A program made the translations under genes and the position numbers. 64,000 nt of DNA, taken from the NCBI GenBank assembly GCA_040766325.1, contig JAXGQR010000002.1, positions 186,001 to 250,000 on the forward strand. Direction: 5' to 3'. Of this stretch, positions 9,123-17,908 are shown in pieces. Below the pieces are notes generated by a model. It was not told the origin of the DNA and did no database searches. It saw nothing but the letters and a program-made list of their open reading frames with translations. Within the stretch, counting starts at the first letter, position 1. Every line of letters starts with the position of its first letter. The DNA comes from Dehalobacterium sp040766325 (GTDB taxonomy: Bacteria; Bacillota; Dehalobacteriia; Dehalobacteriales; Dehalobacteriaceae).

Positions 9123-11192
9123 ATGAAGAAATTAGTTTTAGCTGAAAAACCCAGTGTCGCTCGGGAAATTGCCCGAGTCTTAAAATGCACCAATAAGAAT
9201 AAAGGCTTCATCGAAGGGCCTGATTATGTGGTTACCTGGGCATTAGGCCATCTTGTCACTCTAGCGGAGCCGGATGACTATCATGATAAATATAAGGAAT
9301 GGCGTCTGGAGGATCTGCCCATGATTCCGAAGCGCATGAAGTTAAAGGTAATCCGGCAGACTTCCCATCAGTATCAAACCATCAAACGACTGATGAAACG
9401 CAATGACCTCAGCGAATTGGTAATTGCCACCGATGCCGGGCGAGAAGGCGAATTGGTGGCACGCTGGATTATGGTGCTGGCTGATTGGAAAAAACCTTTT
9501 AGCCGCTTATGGATTTCTTCTCAAACAGATGCGGCCATTCGGGAAGGGTTCGCCCATCTTAGACCAGGTAAGGATTACAATAAACTGTATGATGCGGCTG
9601 TCGCCCGCGCAGAGGCAGACTGGTTAGTGGGGCTTAACGTCACCCGGGCTTTAACCTGTAAATTTAATGCTCAACTCAATGCCGGACGAGTACAAACACC
9701 TACTCTCTCCATGATTGTGCAGCGGGAAGAAGAAATTAATAACTTCCGACCTGTAGATTATTGGACCATTCGGGCTGATTTTGGCACATATTTTGGAGAC
9801 TGGCGGGATAAATCAGGACAAAGCCGCATCTTCAATCATATCCAAGGGGAAGAAATTGTCGCCCGCATCCAGAATCAAACGGGAATGATAAAAGAGGTCA
9901 AAACGGAAAAGAAAAGTGAACCGGCACCTCTCGCTTATAATCTCACGGAATTGCAACGCGATGCCAACCGTCGTTTTGGCTTTTCTGCCCAAAAAACCTT
10001 ATCTGTTCTTCAGAATCTTTATGAACAGCACAAACTGGTTTCCTATCCCCGGACAGATTCCCGCTATATTACCTCCGACATGGTACCAACTCTCCCGGGA
10101 AGATTGGAAGGAATGGCGGTAGGTGCTTACCTGCCCTTGGTGAAGCCTCTATTAGAAAAAAATCTTTCCGTGACTAAACGCTTTGTAGATAATAGCAAGG
10201 TGACGGATCACCATGCTATTATTCCTACAGAACAACCCTTAAACCTATCCGTCCTTAGTCATGATGAAAAAAACCTATACGATCTTATCGCTAGAAGGTT
10301 TATTTCTCTCCTTTATCCCCCTTATCGCTATGAGCAGATCACTCTCATGACAGAGATCAAAGGCGAAAATTTCTATGCCAAAGGGAGAAGAGTCATCGAC
10401 CCAGGCTGGCGAGCAGTGAGTGCTCCCCCCAAAGAACGGGATGGAGCTTCGGAGGATCAGGTACCGGAACAATCCTTGGATCATTTTAAACCAGGGGAGA
10501 CAAAACAGATTAAGAAAGTGCTCTTAAAAAGAGCCAAAACCAAACCTCCTGCCCGGTATAGCGAGGCTACCCTCCTTACGGCCATGGAAAGTCCCGGTAA
10601 ATTCATTGAAGACGAAGAACTGCGAGAAACTATGAAGGGAAGCGGACTAGGGACACCGGCGACCCGAGCAGAAATCATTGAAAAATTGCTCCATACCGGC
10701 TATATTGAACGTCACGGCAAAGAACTGATTCCCACCTCAAAAGGAAAGCAATTAATTAAATTGGTCGCCCCTGATTTACGCTCCCCGGAATTAACGGCGA
10801 AGTGGGAGCAGCAGCTTACCGATATTGCCCAGGGCAAAGAGAATAAAGAAACTTTTATCTCCGGCATTCAAGAAAATACCAAGCATCTGGTTGAAAAAAT
10901 CGCAAACGACCAGGAATCCGTTTATAAGGCAGATAACATCAGTAAAACCAAGTGCCCTATGTGCGGAAAATTCATGCTCCTGGTTAACGGCAAAAGGGGA
11001 CGCATGCTCTCTTGTCCGGATCGCAGTTGTGGATATCGGCAACCGGAAAAGCAAGAAGAATTCGGAAATTTCCGCAGCTCCAAAAAGGACCGCATGATCA
11101 ATCAAAAGCTGATTAAAACTTATTCCGACAAAGAAAATGTAGGAACCAACTTAGGGGATCTTTTGAAAGAAGCTATGGCGAAGAAAAAGTAG
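9123..11192 (+). CDS. topB: DNA topoisomerase III
   Basis: Type IA topoisomerase that unlinks catenated or precatenated DNA by single-strand passage. It has the toprim domain (AEKPSVA at residues ~7-13; acidic metal site DAGREGE ~103-109), the catalytic tyrosine in SYPRTDSRY (~308-316), and a C-terminal four-Cys zinc ribbon (CPMCG ... CPDRSCGYR, ~630-655). Length near 690 aa is normal. Two ATGs lie two codons apart; GAGGG at 9109-9113 is properly spaced for the second (9123), which gives the family N-terminus MKKLVLAEKPS. It is monocistronic, followed by a hairpin terminator. Confidence 0.95.
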   Translation: MKKLVLAEKPSVAREIARVLKCTNKNKGFIEGPDYVVTWALGHLVTLAEPDDYHDKYKEWRLEDLPMIPKRMKLKVIRQTSHQYQTIKRLMKRNDLSELVIATDAGREGELVARWIMVLADWKKPFSRLWISSQTDAAIREGFAHLRPGKDYNKLYDAAVARAEADWLVGLNVTRALTCKFNAQLNAGRVQTPTLSMIVQREEEINNFRPVDYWTIRADFGTYFGDWRDKSGQSRIFNHIQGEEIVARIQNQTGMIKEVKTEKKSEPAPLAYNLTELQRDANRRFGFSAQKTLSVLQNLYEQHKLVSYPRTDSRYITSDMVPTLPGRLEGMAVGAYLPLVKPLLEKNLSVTKRFVDNSKVTDHHAIIPTEQPLNLSVLSHDEKNLYDLIARRFISLLYPPYRYEQITLMTEIKGENFYAKGRRVIDPGWRAVSAPPKERDGASEDQVPEQSLDHFKPGETKQIKKVLLKRAKTKPPARYSEATLLTAMESPGKFIEDEELRETMKGSGLGTPATRAEIIEKLLHTGYIERHGKELIPTSKGKQLIKLVAPDLRSPELTAKWEQQLTDIAQGKENKETFISGIQENTKHLVEKIANDQESVYKADNISKTKCPMCGKFMLLVNGKRGRMLSCPDRSCGYRQPEKQEEFGNFRSSKKDRMINQKLIKTYSDKENVGTNLGDLLKEAMAKKK

Positions 11193-11213
11193 CTCGGCTA
11201 AATAAAAGTGCCT

Positions 11214-11250
11214 GGACGTCTTAGATCACAATTCTAAGACGTCTCTATTT
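11214..11250 (+). terminator. topB terminator
   Basis: GACGTCTTAGA and TCTAAGACGTC form a perfect 11-bp stem with a 7-nt loop, followed by a T-rich tail (TCTATTTT). Confidence 0.85.
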
Positions 11251-11410
11251 TAGCCAAAAAATTTCATTGACGAACTTCTCCATTTTGTTATAGTATATTT
11301 AGTTAGAATAATATTTTTTTAACATCCTTTGTGCATCCATAAAACTGAAATGCAGCAAAAATAAGAAATAACTGCATCTGATAATAATGGATAAACCTTG
11401 GAAAATTTTC

Positions 11411-11434
11411 CAGGGGGTCTGCTGAACGCCCCTG
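11411..11434 (+). promoter_or_regulatory. Hairpin just upstream of the oxidoreductase operon RBS
   Basis: CAGGGG and CCCCTG pair around a 12-nt loop, ending 3 bp before the AAGGAGG ribosome binding site (11437-11443) of the 2-oxoacid oxidoreductase operon. It is preceded by the palindrome GGAAAATTTTCC. It could affect translation initiation or mRNA stability; there is no direct evidence of regulation. Confidence 0.35.
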
Positions 11435-11452
11435 TTAAGGAGGTTCCATTTA

Positions 11453-12007
11453 ATGTTAGAAATGCGCATTCATGGCCGAGGTGGACAAGGTGTAGTCACC
11501 CTGGCTGAGCTTTTAGGCAAAGCCGCGCTAAAGGCCGGGCAGGAAGTACAAACCCTGCCCTTTTTTGGCGTGGAACGTAGAGGTGCTGCCGTCAAAGCTG
11601 CCGTTCGCTTTGACTCACAACCCATCAAGGTTCATTCTCAATCATATCATCCCCATCTTCTGGTGCTTATGAATCAAAACCTGTTATCTATTGGATTAGG
11701 AGACGGTATCGCACCAGATGCGATTATTGTATCTAACGGCATACAACCTTTAGAAGTTGACCAAAAACAATGGTTGGTGGATGCCACAGGTATTGCTTGG
11801 GAAAGTGATCTGGTCATAGGAGGGGAACCATTTATTAATGTGCCCATGCTGGGTGCATTAGCCAGGATCCTGGCGATTCCTTTTTCCGTGGTAGAGGAAA
11901 CTATTCGAGAACAGTGGAATGAAAAAAAAGCCATCCCCAACTTAAAGGCAGCTCGAAAGTCCTATGAATCTGTAAGAGAAATAGAAGGAGGTGGCGTCCA
12001 TGACTAA
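11453..12007 (+). CDS. 2-oxoacid:ferredoxin oxidoreductase, gamma subunit
   Basis: 184-aa gamma subunit of the pyruvate/2-ketoisovalerate ferredoxin oxidoreductase family (PorG/VorC type). Signature features are the N-terminal IHGRGGQGVVT and the PFFGVERRGAA segment (~residues 36-46). First gene of a compact gamma-delta-alpha-beta operon in which every junction overlaps. AAGGAGG lies nine bases before the ATG. The complex oxidises a 2-oxoacid with CoA to acyl-CoA and CO2 and reduces ferredoxin, or works in reverse as a synthase. The substrate (pyruvate, branched-chain oxoacid or another) cannot be decided from the sequence. Confidence 0.9.
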   Translation: MLEMRIHGRGGQGVVTLAELLGKAALKAGQEVQTLPFFGVERRGAAVKAAVRFDSQPIKVHSQSYHPHLLVLMNQNLLSIGLGDGIAPDAIIVSNGIQPLEVDQKQWLVDATGIAWESDLVIGGEPFINVPMLGALARILAIPFSVVEETIREQWNEKKAIPNLKAARKSYESVREIEGGGVHD

Positions 12008-12254
12008 TTCTGTTGTCTTTCCTCTTTCCCAACCGGCCAAAGGCGCAGGAGGTCCTACCGGTACCTGGCGTACCAGCCGCCCGGTCTTGGATCCGGAAAA
12101 ATGCAATGGATGTCTATTATGTTGGATTTTTTGCCCGGAGGGCGTCATTAATAAGGAAGATCGCAGCGTTGATTACGCTTATTGCAAAGGCTGCGGCATC
12201 TGTGCCGTCGAATGCCCCAAACAGGCCTTCACCATGGAAAAGGAGGAGGAATAA
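12000..12254 (+). CDS. 2-oxoacid:ferredoxin oxidoreductase, delta (ferredoxin-like) subunit
   Basis: 84-aa subunit carrying two [4Fe-4S] clusters through the motifs CNGCLLCWIFCPEG and CKGCGICAVECPKQ; the first is a normal CxxCxxCxxxCP pattern. The start is the ATG at 12000, overlapping the gamma stop by 8 bp, with AGGAGG correctly placed; the alternative GTG three codons upstream sits inside that RBS. It relays electrons from the TPP site to external ferredoxin. Confidence 0.92.
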   Translation: MTNSVVFPLSQPAKGAGGPTGTWRTSRPVLDPEKCNGCLLCWIFCPEGVINKEDRSVDYAYCKGCGICAVECPKQAFTMEKEEE

Positions 12255-13381
12255 TGAAAAAAATTCTTGATACCGGGAATGCGGCTTGTGCTCTAGCGGT
12301 TAAAGCTGCCGGTGTAGATATGATTGCTGCCTATCCCATTACTCCTCAAACCTCAATTGCAGAAAAACTGGCCTCTTATATTGGTTCCGGGGAAATGGAT
12401 GCCAAGTATCTCCCCGTAGAATCAGAGCATAGTGCTTTAAGTGCCATTGCAGCTGCTTCCTCTGTGGGAGCCCGGGTCTTTACCGCAACATCATCCCAGG
12501 GTTTATTATATATGCATGAAATTATTCATTATGCGGCAGGAGGGCGGTTGCCCTTGGTCATGGCCAATGTGAACCGTGCCGTATGTGCTCCCTGGTGTCT
12601 TTATGTGGATCATCAAGATTCCGTATCTCAAAGAGACACCGGCTGGATTCAGTTCTATGCTGCCTCCAACCAAGAAATTTACGATACCGTCTTTCTGGCC
12701 TATAAAGTAGCCGAAAAAAGCAATGTGCCGGTGATGATCAACTTTGACGGTTTTTTGCTCTCCCATTCTATGATGCCCTTCGAATTGGTGGACCAGGAGC
12801 TTATCGATCAGTTCCTGCCTCCCTATGAACCTTCATGGCGTCTTCGTCCAGAGTGGGGCGGCACCTTTGGCAACGTAACCCCATCCCACGAATATGTGCC
12901 GATTCGCACCCGACAAGCCGAGGATATTGTTAAAGCCGGTGCGCTGATTAAAAAATTCAGTCGGGAATATCAAGAGCTGACCGGTCATTGGCACGGAGAT
13001 CTATTAGATGTTTATCGTTCAGAGGGGGCAGAAGTTTTTCTTTTATCCATGGGCTCCATGGCTGCAGAAATGGAAATTGCCGTAGATATTTTACGGGAAG
13101 AAGGAATTCCCGCTGCCGGCCTGCGTCTCCGCGTCTTTCGACCCTTTCCCGGAGAAGAGCTTGCTCAGATTCTACCTCCGGATGCTAAACTCTTGGTCTT
13201 TGACCGTAACTGCGCTTTTGGAACGGGGGCCGGAGCCATCCTATGCGATGTCAAAGCTGCTTTATTTGACCGCAGAGACCGTCTAAAGATAACGGGACAG
13301 GTTATGGGCTTAGGCGGGGAAGACCTGCCTGCCCACTATTTAGCGCAAAAAGCCCGAGAAATGATGGAGGTGATAAAATGA
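12254..13381 (+). CDS. 2-oxoacid:ferredoxin oxidoreductase, alpha subunit
   Basis: 375-aa alpha subunit. It shows the AAYPITPQTSIAE motif near residue 28 and the ATSSQGLLYMHE segment that lines the active-site interface in PFOR/VOR enzymes. A longer in-frame extension upstream is rejected because it is a shadow of the delta-subunit gene; ATG 12254 overlaps the delta stop (TAATG) with AGGAGGAGG immediately upstream. It forms the catalytic heterotetramer with the beta subunit encoded next. Confidence 0.93.
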   Translation: MKKILDTGNAACALAVKAAGVDMIAAYPITPQTSIAEKLASYIGSGEMDAKYLPVESEHSALSAIAAASSVGARVFTATSSQGLLYMHEIIHYAAGGRLPLVMANVNRAVCAPWCLYVDHQDSVSQRDTGWIQFYAASNQEIYDTVFLAYKVAEKSNVPVMINFDGFLLSHSMMPFELVDQELIDQFLPPYEPSWRLRPEWGGTFGNVTPSHEYVPIRTRQAEDIVKAGALIKKFSREYQELTGHWHGDLLDVYRSEGAEVFLLSMGSMAAEMEIAVDILREEGIPAAGLRLRVFRPFPGEELAQILPPDAKLLVFDRNCAFGTGAGAILCDVKAALFDRRDRLKITGQVMGLGGEDLPAHYLAQKAREMMEVIK

Positions 13382-14310
13382 GCGTGAAACTGAAAGATTT
13401 TTCTGAAACGGAATATGTAGTTTCCGGCTCGGCCGCCTGTGCCGGCTGTCCTTCTGTCATGGCTCTTCGGGTGGTAGGTAAAGCCTTAGGGGAAAATGCC
13501 ATTATGATTATGACCCCCTCCTGTGCCGTGGCCAGCATCGGTCTATTGCCAAAATCCTGCTATTCCGTGCCGACCCTAAACATTTGCTTTGCCTCTGCAG
13601 GTGCTTCTGCCGGCGGCATGTCCCTGGCTTTAGACGCCCTTTATGAAAAAGGCCGTCTTCAGGGAGAAAAGCCCACAGTGTTTAACTGGGTGGGGGACGG
13701 CGGCACTTACGATATCGGCTTACAGGGCATTTCCGCGGCTGCAGAAAGAAACGATGACTTTATCCATTTTTGTTATAATAATGAAGCCTATTCCAATACC
13801 GGGGTACAAAGAAGCGGGGCAACACCCCTTTATGCCACCACTACAACCACCCCTTTTGGCAAAGAGGTTAACCGCAAAAACGTACCCCTCTTGATGTTGG
13901 AGCATCGGGTTCCTTATGTAGCAACCGCTTCCCTGGCCTATCCTATGGATTTATACCGCAAGGTAGCTAAAGCTAAGAGCATCAAAGGTTTTAAATATAT
14001 TGAGATTCATGCTCCCTGTTACCCCGGCTGGAAATTTCCTGCCAGCGATACGGTAAAAATGAGCCGCCTCGCGGTAAAATCCGGTGCTTGGATGCTGTGG
14101 GAAGGAGAATACGGCAAATTAACCTTGAATAATCCTACTGGCCTTTATGCCCAGGGCAAGGCTGCAACTATTCCTGTTGAGGAGTATATTGGGCTTCAGG
14201 GTCGCTATGCTCACCTAATGAAAAGTCCGGAACGGGACAACTATCTGGCTGAATTAGATGAAGAAATTAAGCGTGGGTTGACATTCATGTTAGGACGAAC
14301 CGCATTATAA
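13378..14310 (+). CDS. 2-oxoacid:ferredoxin oxidoreductase, beta (TPP-binding) subunit
   Basis: 310-aa thiamine-diphosphate-binding subunit. The TPP/Mg motif runs from GDGGTYDIG (~residues 105-113) to the NNEAYSNTG segment ~30 residues later, as in PorB. A CAGCPS motif near the N-terminus plus CAV provides Cys for the internal Fe-S cluster. It overlaps the alpha gene by ATGA and closes the operon, followed by a terminator. Confidence 0.93.
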   Translation: MSVKLKDFSETEYVVSGSAACAGCPSVMALRVVGKALGENAIMIMTPSCAVASIGLLPKSCYSVPTLNICFASAGASAGGMSLALDALYEKGRLQGEKPTVFNWVGDGGTYDIGLQGISAAAERNDDFIHFCYNNEAYSNTGVQRSGATPLYATTTTTPFGKEVNRKNVPLLMLEHRVPYVATASLAYPMDLYRKVAKAKSIKGFKYIEIHAPCYPGWKFPASDTVKMSRLAVKSGAWMLWEGEYGKLTLNNPTGLYAQGKAATIPVEEYIGLQGRYAHLMKSPERDNYLAELDEEIKRGLTFMLGRTAL

Positions 14311-14375
14311 TGTAAAAATTCTATCTGAAGCGTTTTCTTCATCCCCGACTAATAATTAGTGCGTGATAAAATATT

Positions 14376-14426
14376 AAAGAGCCTGTAACAGACTGTCAGA
14401 TCATGCTCTGTTTTAGGCTCTTTTTT
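14376..14426 (+). terminator. Terminator of the 2-oxoacid oxidoreductase operon
   Basis: AAAGAGCCT and AGGCTCTTT pair around a ~30-nt interior that can itself fold, followed by TTTT. Confidence 0.8.
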
Positions 14427-14529
14427 GTCTATCGAAAAACCTTAATCCTTTAAAAGTCTTCTCGCTTTACTGGTAGATGTATTTCGGTATAACCGGATTA
14501 TACGTGGGATAGTTTTTAATCCTTTTACG

Positions 14530-14781
14530 CTAAGACGAGGCGCTCTTCCTCTCTGAAAAGTGGATCGATACTCCCTCAGGCAGATATATGCCGTCTTTGG
14601 GCACATAAACCGTTAATCCTTCGATTTTATACTTTTCATATCTAGATAGATCACTAGGCTCACCTACAAACACGGCAGGTATAAAAATCACATGATCTCA
14701 CCCACCAAACAAGCTGAGATAAATGGTATCTGTAATATCTTTAAGGAATTCCCGTGCCTCCGGGCTGACTTCGACCTTCAT
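14530..14781 (-). CDS. HesB-like (CC/Se motif type) selenoprotein, in-frame UGA as Sec
   Basis: The minus-strand frame opens at ATG 14781 (AAGGGG about eight bases upstream). It runs 27 codons to a TGA at 14698-14700 and continues in the same frame for 55 more codons to TAG at 14530. Upstream of the TGA: MKVEVSPEAREFLK and IYLSLFGG. Downstream: IPAVFVGEPSDLSRY, IEGLTVYVPKDG. Both halves resemble one small family, the HesB-like (IscA-fold) selenoproteins, and the UGA falls where the first conserved Cys/Sec sits. A hairpin fitting a bacterial SECIS follows the UGA. The total is 83 residues with Sec at 28. Function is unknown; a redox or Fe-S/metal role is inferred from the fold. The alternative, a nonsense-mutated gene, is less likely because the downstream frame is intact and conserved-looking. 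Confidence 0.72.
14662..14700 (-). promoter_or_regulatory. Candidate bacterial SECIS element (UGA plus downstream hairpin)
   Basis: On the minus strand the UGA (14698-14700) is followed after 17 nt by ACCUGC-CGUGUUU-GUAGGU: a 6-bp stem (one G.U pair) with a 7-nt loop whose second base is G. The distance, stem and early G in the apical loop fit the usual description of bacterial SECIS hairpins, which recruit SelB. Confidence 0.6.
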
Positions 14782-14868
14782 GATTTATACCCCTTTGTGG
14801 TTATTCTTTCTTTCAAGAAATTCTGCAAAACTCGTGTATTTCCTGCATGATTTTTCTTTTACCACTTC

Positions 14869-16272
14869 CTATGAAAACCAGGCTCGATAAAGGACTTGAA
14901 CTGCAGCTCTGATTTCATTTTCTCTCAAAGCGGCAAAACCAATCAAAATTTGGGGTGCCTTTCCCATAAAACTTTGATCAGAATAATATTTAGAAATCCC
15001 ATAGACCTTGACTCCATACTGCAAAGCAAGAGCCACCAGCCTCTCCTCTGTAAGCCCGTTCTGCACCTGAAGCAGAAGGTGAAGCCCGGTATCGGCCCCT
15101 AAGATCTCCATTCCCACATTTAACTTTTTTATTTCGCGCACCAGCACTTCTCTTTTTCTTTTATAGACATTACGCATCTTGTTCAAATGCCTTTCAAAAT
15201 GCCCATCCATTATAAATTTGCTTAATACCTTCTGATCCATAACAGGCACCGGACAAATCATAAAGGGTAGCCTTTCTTTAAAGCGTTTAAGAAGATGATT
15301 CGGCAAGACCATATAGCTTACCCGAAGCGCCGGAGAAAGGGATTTAGAAAAAGCCCCCATATAAATAACTTTTTCATTATGATCCAATCCTTGTAAGGCC
15401 GGAATAGGTTTACCGCTATATTTGAATTCACTGTCGTAATCATCCTCAACAATGTAGCGGTCGGAAGACCGGTTCGCCCAATTAAGAAGCTGTACCCTCC
15501 GATTGATAGGCATAATCTCTCCTGAGGGGAACTGATGTGCCGGCGTAACACACAAGATATCAACCCGCCTTTCTCTCAATCCTTCGAGCTTGATCCCTTG
15601 CTCATCAAGGGGCAGGGACTGGTATTGGGCGCGATTGCTGGAAAATAACACGTGTAGTTTCTCATAACCGGGATTTTCAATGCCAAAAATTTTTTCTTGG
15701 TCAAATAATTGAATTAAGATTTGGAAAAGAAATTCCGTTCCGGAACTGATGATGATTTGTTCTTCCCGGCAATTGACCCCTCGAGATTGGTAAAGGTATG
15801 ATGCCAGAGCGGTGCGAAGGCTAAGATGACCTTGGGGATCCCCCAACCGAACTAATTCCTGATCATACTCGTTGATCACATCCCTAGTGATTTTACGCCA
15901 GGTGGCAAAGGGAAAGGTTTCCGGATCCACCCCGTGATAGGAAAAATCATAGCGAATATTATCCGGCACCTGCCGGTTCAGGATTTTTTTGGCTCCCTCC
16001 CGAGGATCCAGTTGAATAAGGTGATCAATTTGATTCACAAAAAAACCTTTCCTTTCAACCGGTGTAATAAAACCCTCTTCCATCAATTGATTATAGGCAG
16101 ATTGGACTGTATTCTGACTAATGTGCAAATAAGAGGAGAGTTTTCTCTTTGAGGGCAGCTTCGTCTCGGGAGGAATTCTCCCCGACTGTATTTCCGATTT
16201 GATCCAAAGGTATAATTGTTGATAGATGGGAACTTTTCGTTCTTCATCCAGAACAAAGGTTAATATATCCAT
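14869..16272 (-). CDS. pdxR: MocR/GntR-type transcriptional regulator (PdxR)
   Basis: 467-aa chimeric regulator. The N-terminal winged helix (residues ~10-75; PIYQQLYLWIKSEI, LPSKRKLSSYLHISQNTV) is fused to an aminotransferase fold that binds PLP, with the lysine in GAFSKSLSPALRVSY. PdxR proteins sense PLP and control pdxS/pdxT. It is divergent from pdxS with a 182-bp shared promoter region carrying an inverted repeat, which supports this assignment over other MocR regulators. Confidence 0.88.
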   Translation of the reverse strand: MDILTFVLDEERKVPIYQQLYLWIKSEIQSGRIPPETKLPSKRKLSSYLHISQNTVQSAYNQLMEEGFITPVERKGFFVNQIDHLIQLDPREGAKKILNRQVPDNIRYDFSYHGVDPETFPFATWRKITRDVINEYDQELVRLGDPQGHLSLRTALASYLYQSRGVNCREEQIIISSGTEFLFQILIQLFDQEKIFGIENPGYEKLHVLFSSNRAQYQSLPLDEQGIKLEGLRERRVDILCVTPAHQFPSGEIMPINRRVQLLNWANRSSDRYIVEDDYDSEFKYSGKPIPALQGLDHNEKVIYMGAFSKSLSPALRVSYMVLPNHLLKRFKERLPFMICPVPVMDQKVLSKFIMDGHFERHLNKMRNVYKRKREVLVREIKKLNVGMEILGADTGLHLLLQVQNGLTEERLVALALQYGVKVYGISKYYSDQSFMGKAPQILIGFAALRENEIRAAVQVLYRAWFS

Positions 16273-16286
16273 ATATTCCCTCCTCC

Positions 16287-16336
16287 ATCTGGTACCATTA
16301 ATATTTGCTTTTCTGATACTTATTATAATACCAGAT
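16287..16336. promoter_or_regulatory. Candidate PdxR operator between pdxR and pdxS
   Basis: ATCTGGTA (16287-16294) and TACCAGAT (16329-16336) are perfect inverted half-sites 42 bp apart centre to centre (about four helical turns). The first extends to the small palindrome TGGTACCA. TATAAT at 16343-16348 just beyond is a likely pdxS -10. Confidence 0.5.
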
Positions 16337-16454
16337 CCCGGTTATAATAAAGTACATCAAATTGAACTTTTATTAGAAGAGGTTCTTGAACAGTTAGAGC
16401 CTGATAATTATTTATCGCTATAATTTACATAAAAAGGATAAGGAGATGGAACAA

Positions 16455-17327
16455 ATGAATGAATGTTATAACTCGAATAAGGACCTGGCTCAAAAGCTAA
16501 AAGGTGGCGTCATTATGGATGTGACTACCGCGGAGCAGGCAAAAATTGCTCAAGAAGCCGGAGCCTGTGCGGTGATGGCTTTAGAGAGAATTCCGGCAGA
16601 TATCCGAGTTGCCGGTGGTGTATCCCGCATGAGCGATCCTAAAATGATCAAAAGCATTCAGGAAGCAGTCACCATTCCGGTAATGGCCAAGGTACGCATC
16701 GGCCATTTTGTTGAAGCACAAATATTAGAAGCCATTGAAATTGATTTTATTGACGAAAGTGAGGTCCTTTCTCCGGCAGATGACACCTTCCATATCGACA
16801 AAACAAAATTTTCTTGTCCCTTCGTATGCGGAGCCAGGGATCTGGGCGAGGCCTTAAGGCGTATTGCCGAAGGGGCTTCTATGATCCGGACTAAAGGAGA
16901 ACCGGGCACCGGGGATATCATCCAAGCAGTGCGTCATATCAGACTGATTAACCAGCAGATGCGTCATTTGCGAAACCTTCGTGATGATGAGCTTTTTCAG
17001 GCGGCAAAGGATCTGCAGGTACCCTATAACCTGGCGGAATATGTTCATATTAACGGCAAGCTTCCTGTGGTCAATTTTGCTGCCGGAGGGGTAGCCACTC
17101 CCGCCGATGCCGCTTTAATGATGCAACTAGGTGCCGAGGGGGTTTTTGTCGGCTCCGGCATTTTTAAATCTGGTGATCCTGTTAAGAGAGCCCAAGCAAT
17201 TGTCAAAGCGGTGCGCTACTTCAATGATCCTAAAATGCTGGCCGAGCTGTCGCAGGATCTGGGGGAAGCCATGGTGGGTATTAATGAACAGGAAATTGAA
17301 GTATTAATGGCTGAACGAGGAATATAA
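16455..17327 (+). CDS. pdxS: Pyridoxal 5'-phosphate synthase, synthase subunit
   Basis: Forms PLP from ribose 5-phosphate, glyceraldehyde 3-phosphate and ammonia. The (beta/alpha)8 enzyme shows GGVIMDVTTAEQA, the active-site lysine region MAKVRIGH, the phosphate-binding GEPGTGD and the C-terminal GSGIFKSGDP. Start: AAGGAG is spaced nine bases from ATG 16455 but only about two from the ATG at 16446, so 16455 is preferred. Usually pdxT (glutaminase) follows, but here a terminator and an unrelated membrane protein follow, so PdxT must be elsewhere or free ammonia is used. Confidence 0.94.
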   Translation: MNECYNSNKDLAQKLKGGVIMDVTTAEQAKIAQEAGACAVMALERIPADIRVAGGVSRMSDPKMIKSIQEAVTIPVMAKVRIGHFVEAQILEAIEIDFIDESEVLSPADDTFHIDKTKFSCPFVCGARDLGEALRRIAEGASMIRTKGEPGTGDIIQAVRHIRLINQQMRHLRNLRDDELFQAAKDLQVPYNLAEYVHINGKLPVVNFAAGGVATPADAALMMQLGAEGVFVGSGIFKSGDPVKRAQAIVKAVRYFNDPKMLAELSQDLGEAMVGINEQEIEVLMAERGI

Positions 17328-17340
17328 CTTTAAACGGATA

Positions 17341-17402
17341 AAAAAACCTGTACCATTCCAGCTTTTGGCTCTGAGCCTTGCTGCATGAACGTACAGGTTT
17401 TT
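17341..17402 (+). terminator. pdxS terminator with branched loop
   Basis: AAAAACCTGTAC pairs with GTACAGGTTTTT. The 37-nt interior contains a second hairpin (GGCT-CTG-AGCC), giving a Y shape before the T-run. Confidence 0.8.
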
Positions 17403-17462
17403 ATCCACTATTTCCCTGTCTGTTTATCGCATATCTTCCACAAAATAATTGATAATAAGAAT

Positions 17463-17885
17463 ATGAATAGAATAATCATATCACATAAATATATGATCTA
17501 TGGTCTATTGGGCATCTGCCTGGAGGTTTTTTGGACCGGCTTTCACTCTCTTCTCTATTCCGACTATACCATGGAAGGGAGAACTTACATTTGGATGTTT
17601 TTCATCTATGGTCTCGCAGTCTTTATGGAACCGATTCAAGATAAATTGAAAGGAGAGAATCTTTTCTTCCGGGGTACAATTTATATGTTGCTGATTTTTT
17701 TGGCAGAACTAGCTGCCGGTCTGCTGCTGCGTTCTTTAATCGGAAAATGCCCTTGGAATTATGGTGCCTACGGTTTTATTCATGGCATTATTACGCCCTA
17801 CTTTATTCCTGTTTGGTTTGTCCTAGGGTTACTCTTTGAAAAGGTACATGATTTTCTCGATTCATTCTTTTCCGTCTATTATTAG
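17463..17885 (+). CDS. CmpB-like putative ABC-transporter type IV membrane protein
   Basis: About 140-aa integral membrane protein with four hydrophobic segments. It resembles the 'putative ABC-transporter type IV' family (GICLEVFWTG near the start, PWNYGAYGFIHG near the end). The frame is open back to an ATG at 17385, but that ATG lies inside the pdxS terminator, so a start at 17463 (or the next Met at 17493) is more likely; neither has a strong RBS. Function unknown. Confidence 0.6.
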   Translation: MNRIIISHKYMIYGLLGICLEVFWTGFHSLLYSDYTMEGRTYIWMFFIYGLAVFMEPIQDKLKGENLFFRGTIYMLLIFLAELAAGLLLRSLIGKCPWNYGAYGFIHGIITPYFIPVWFVLGLLFEKVHDFLDSFFSVYY

Positions 17886-17908
17886 GCTAATATGCCCCTT
17901 TAGTATTT

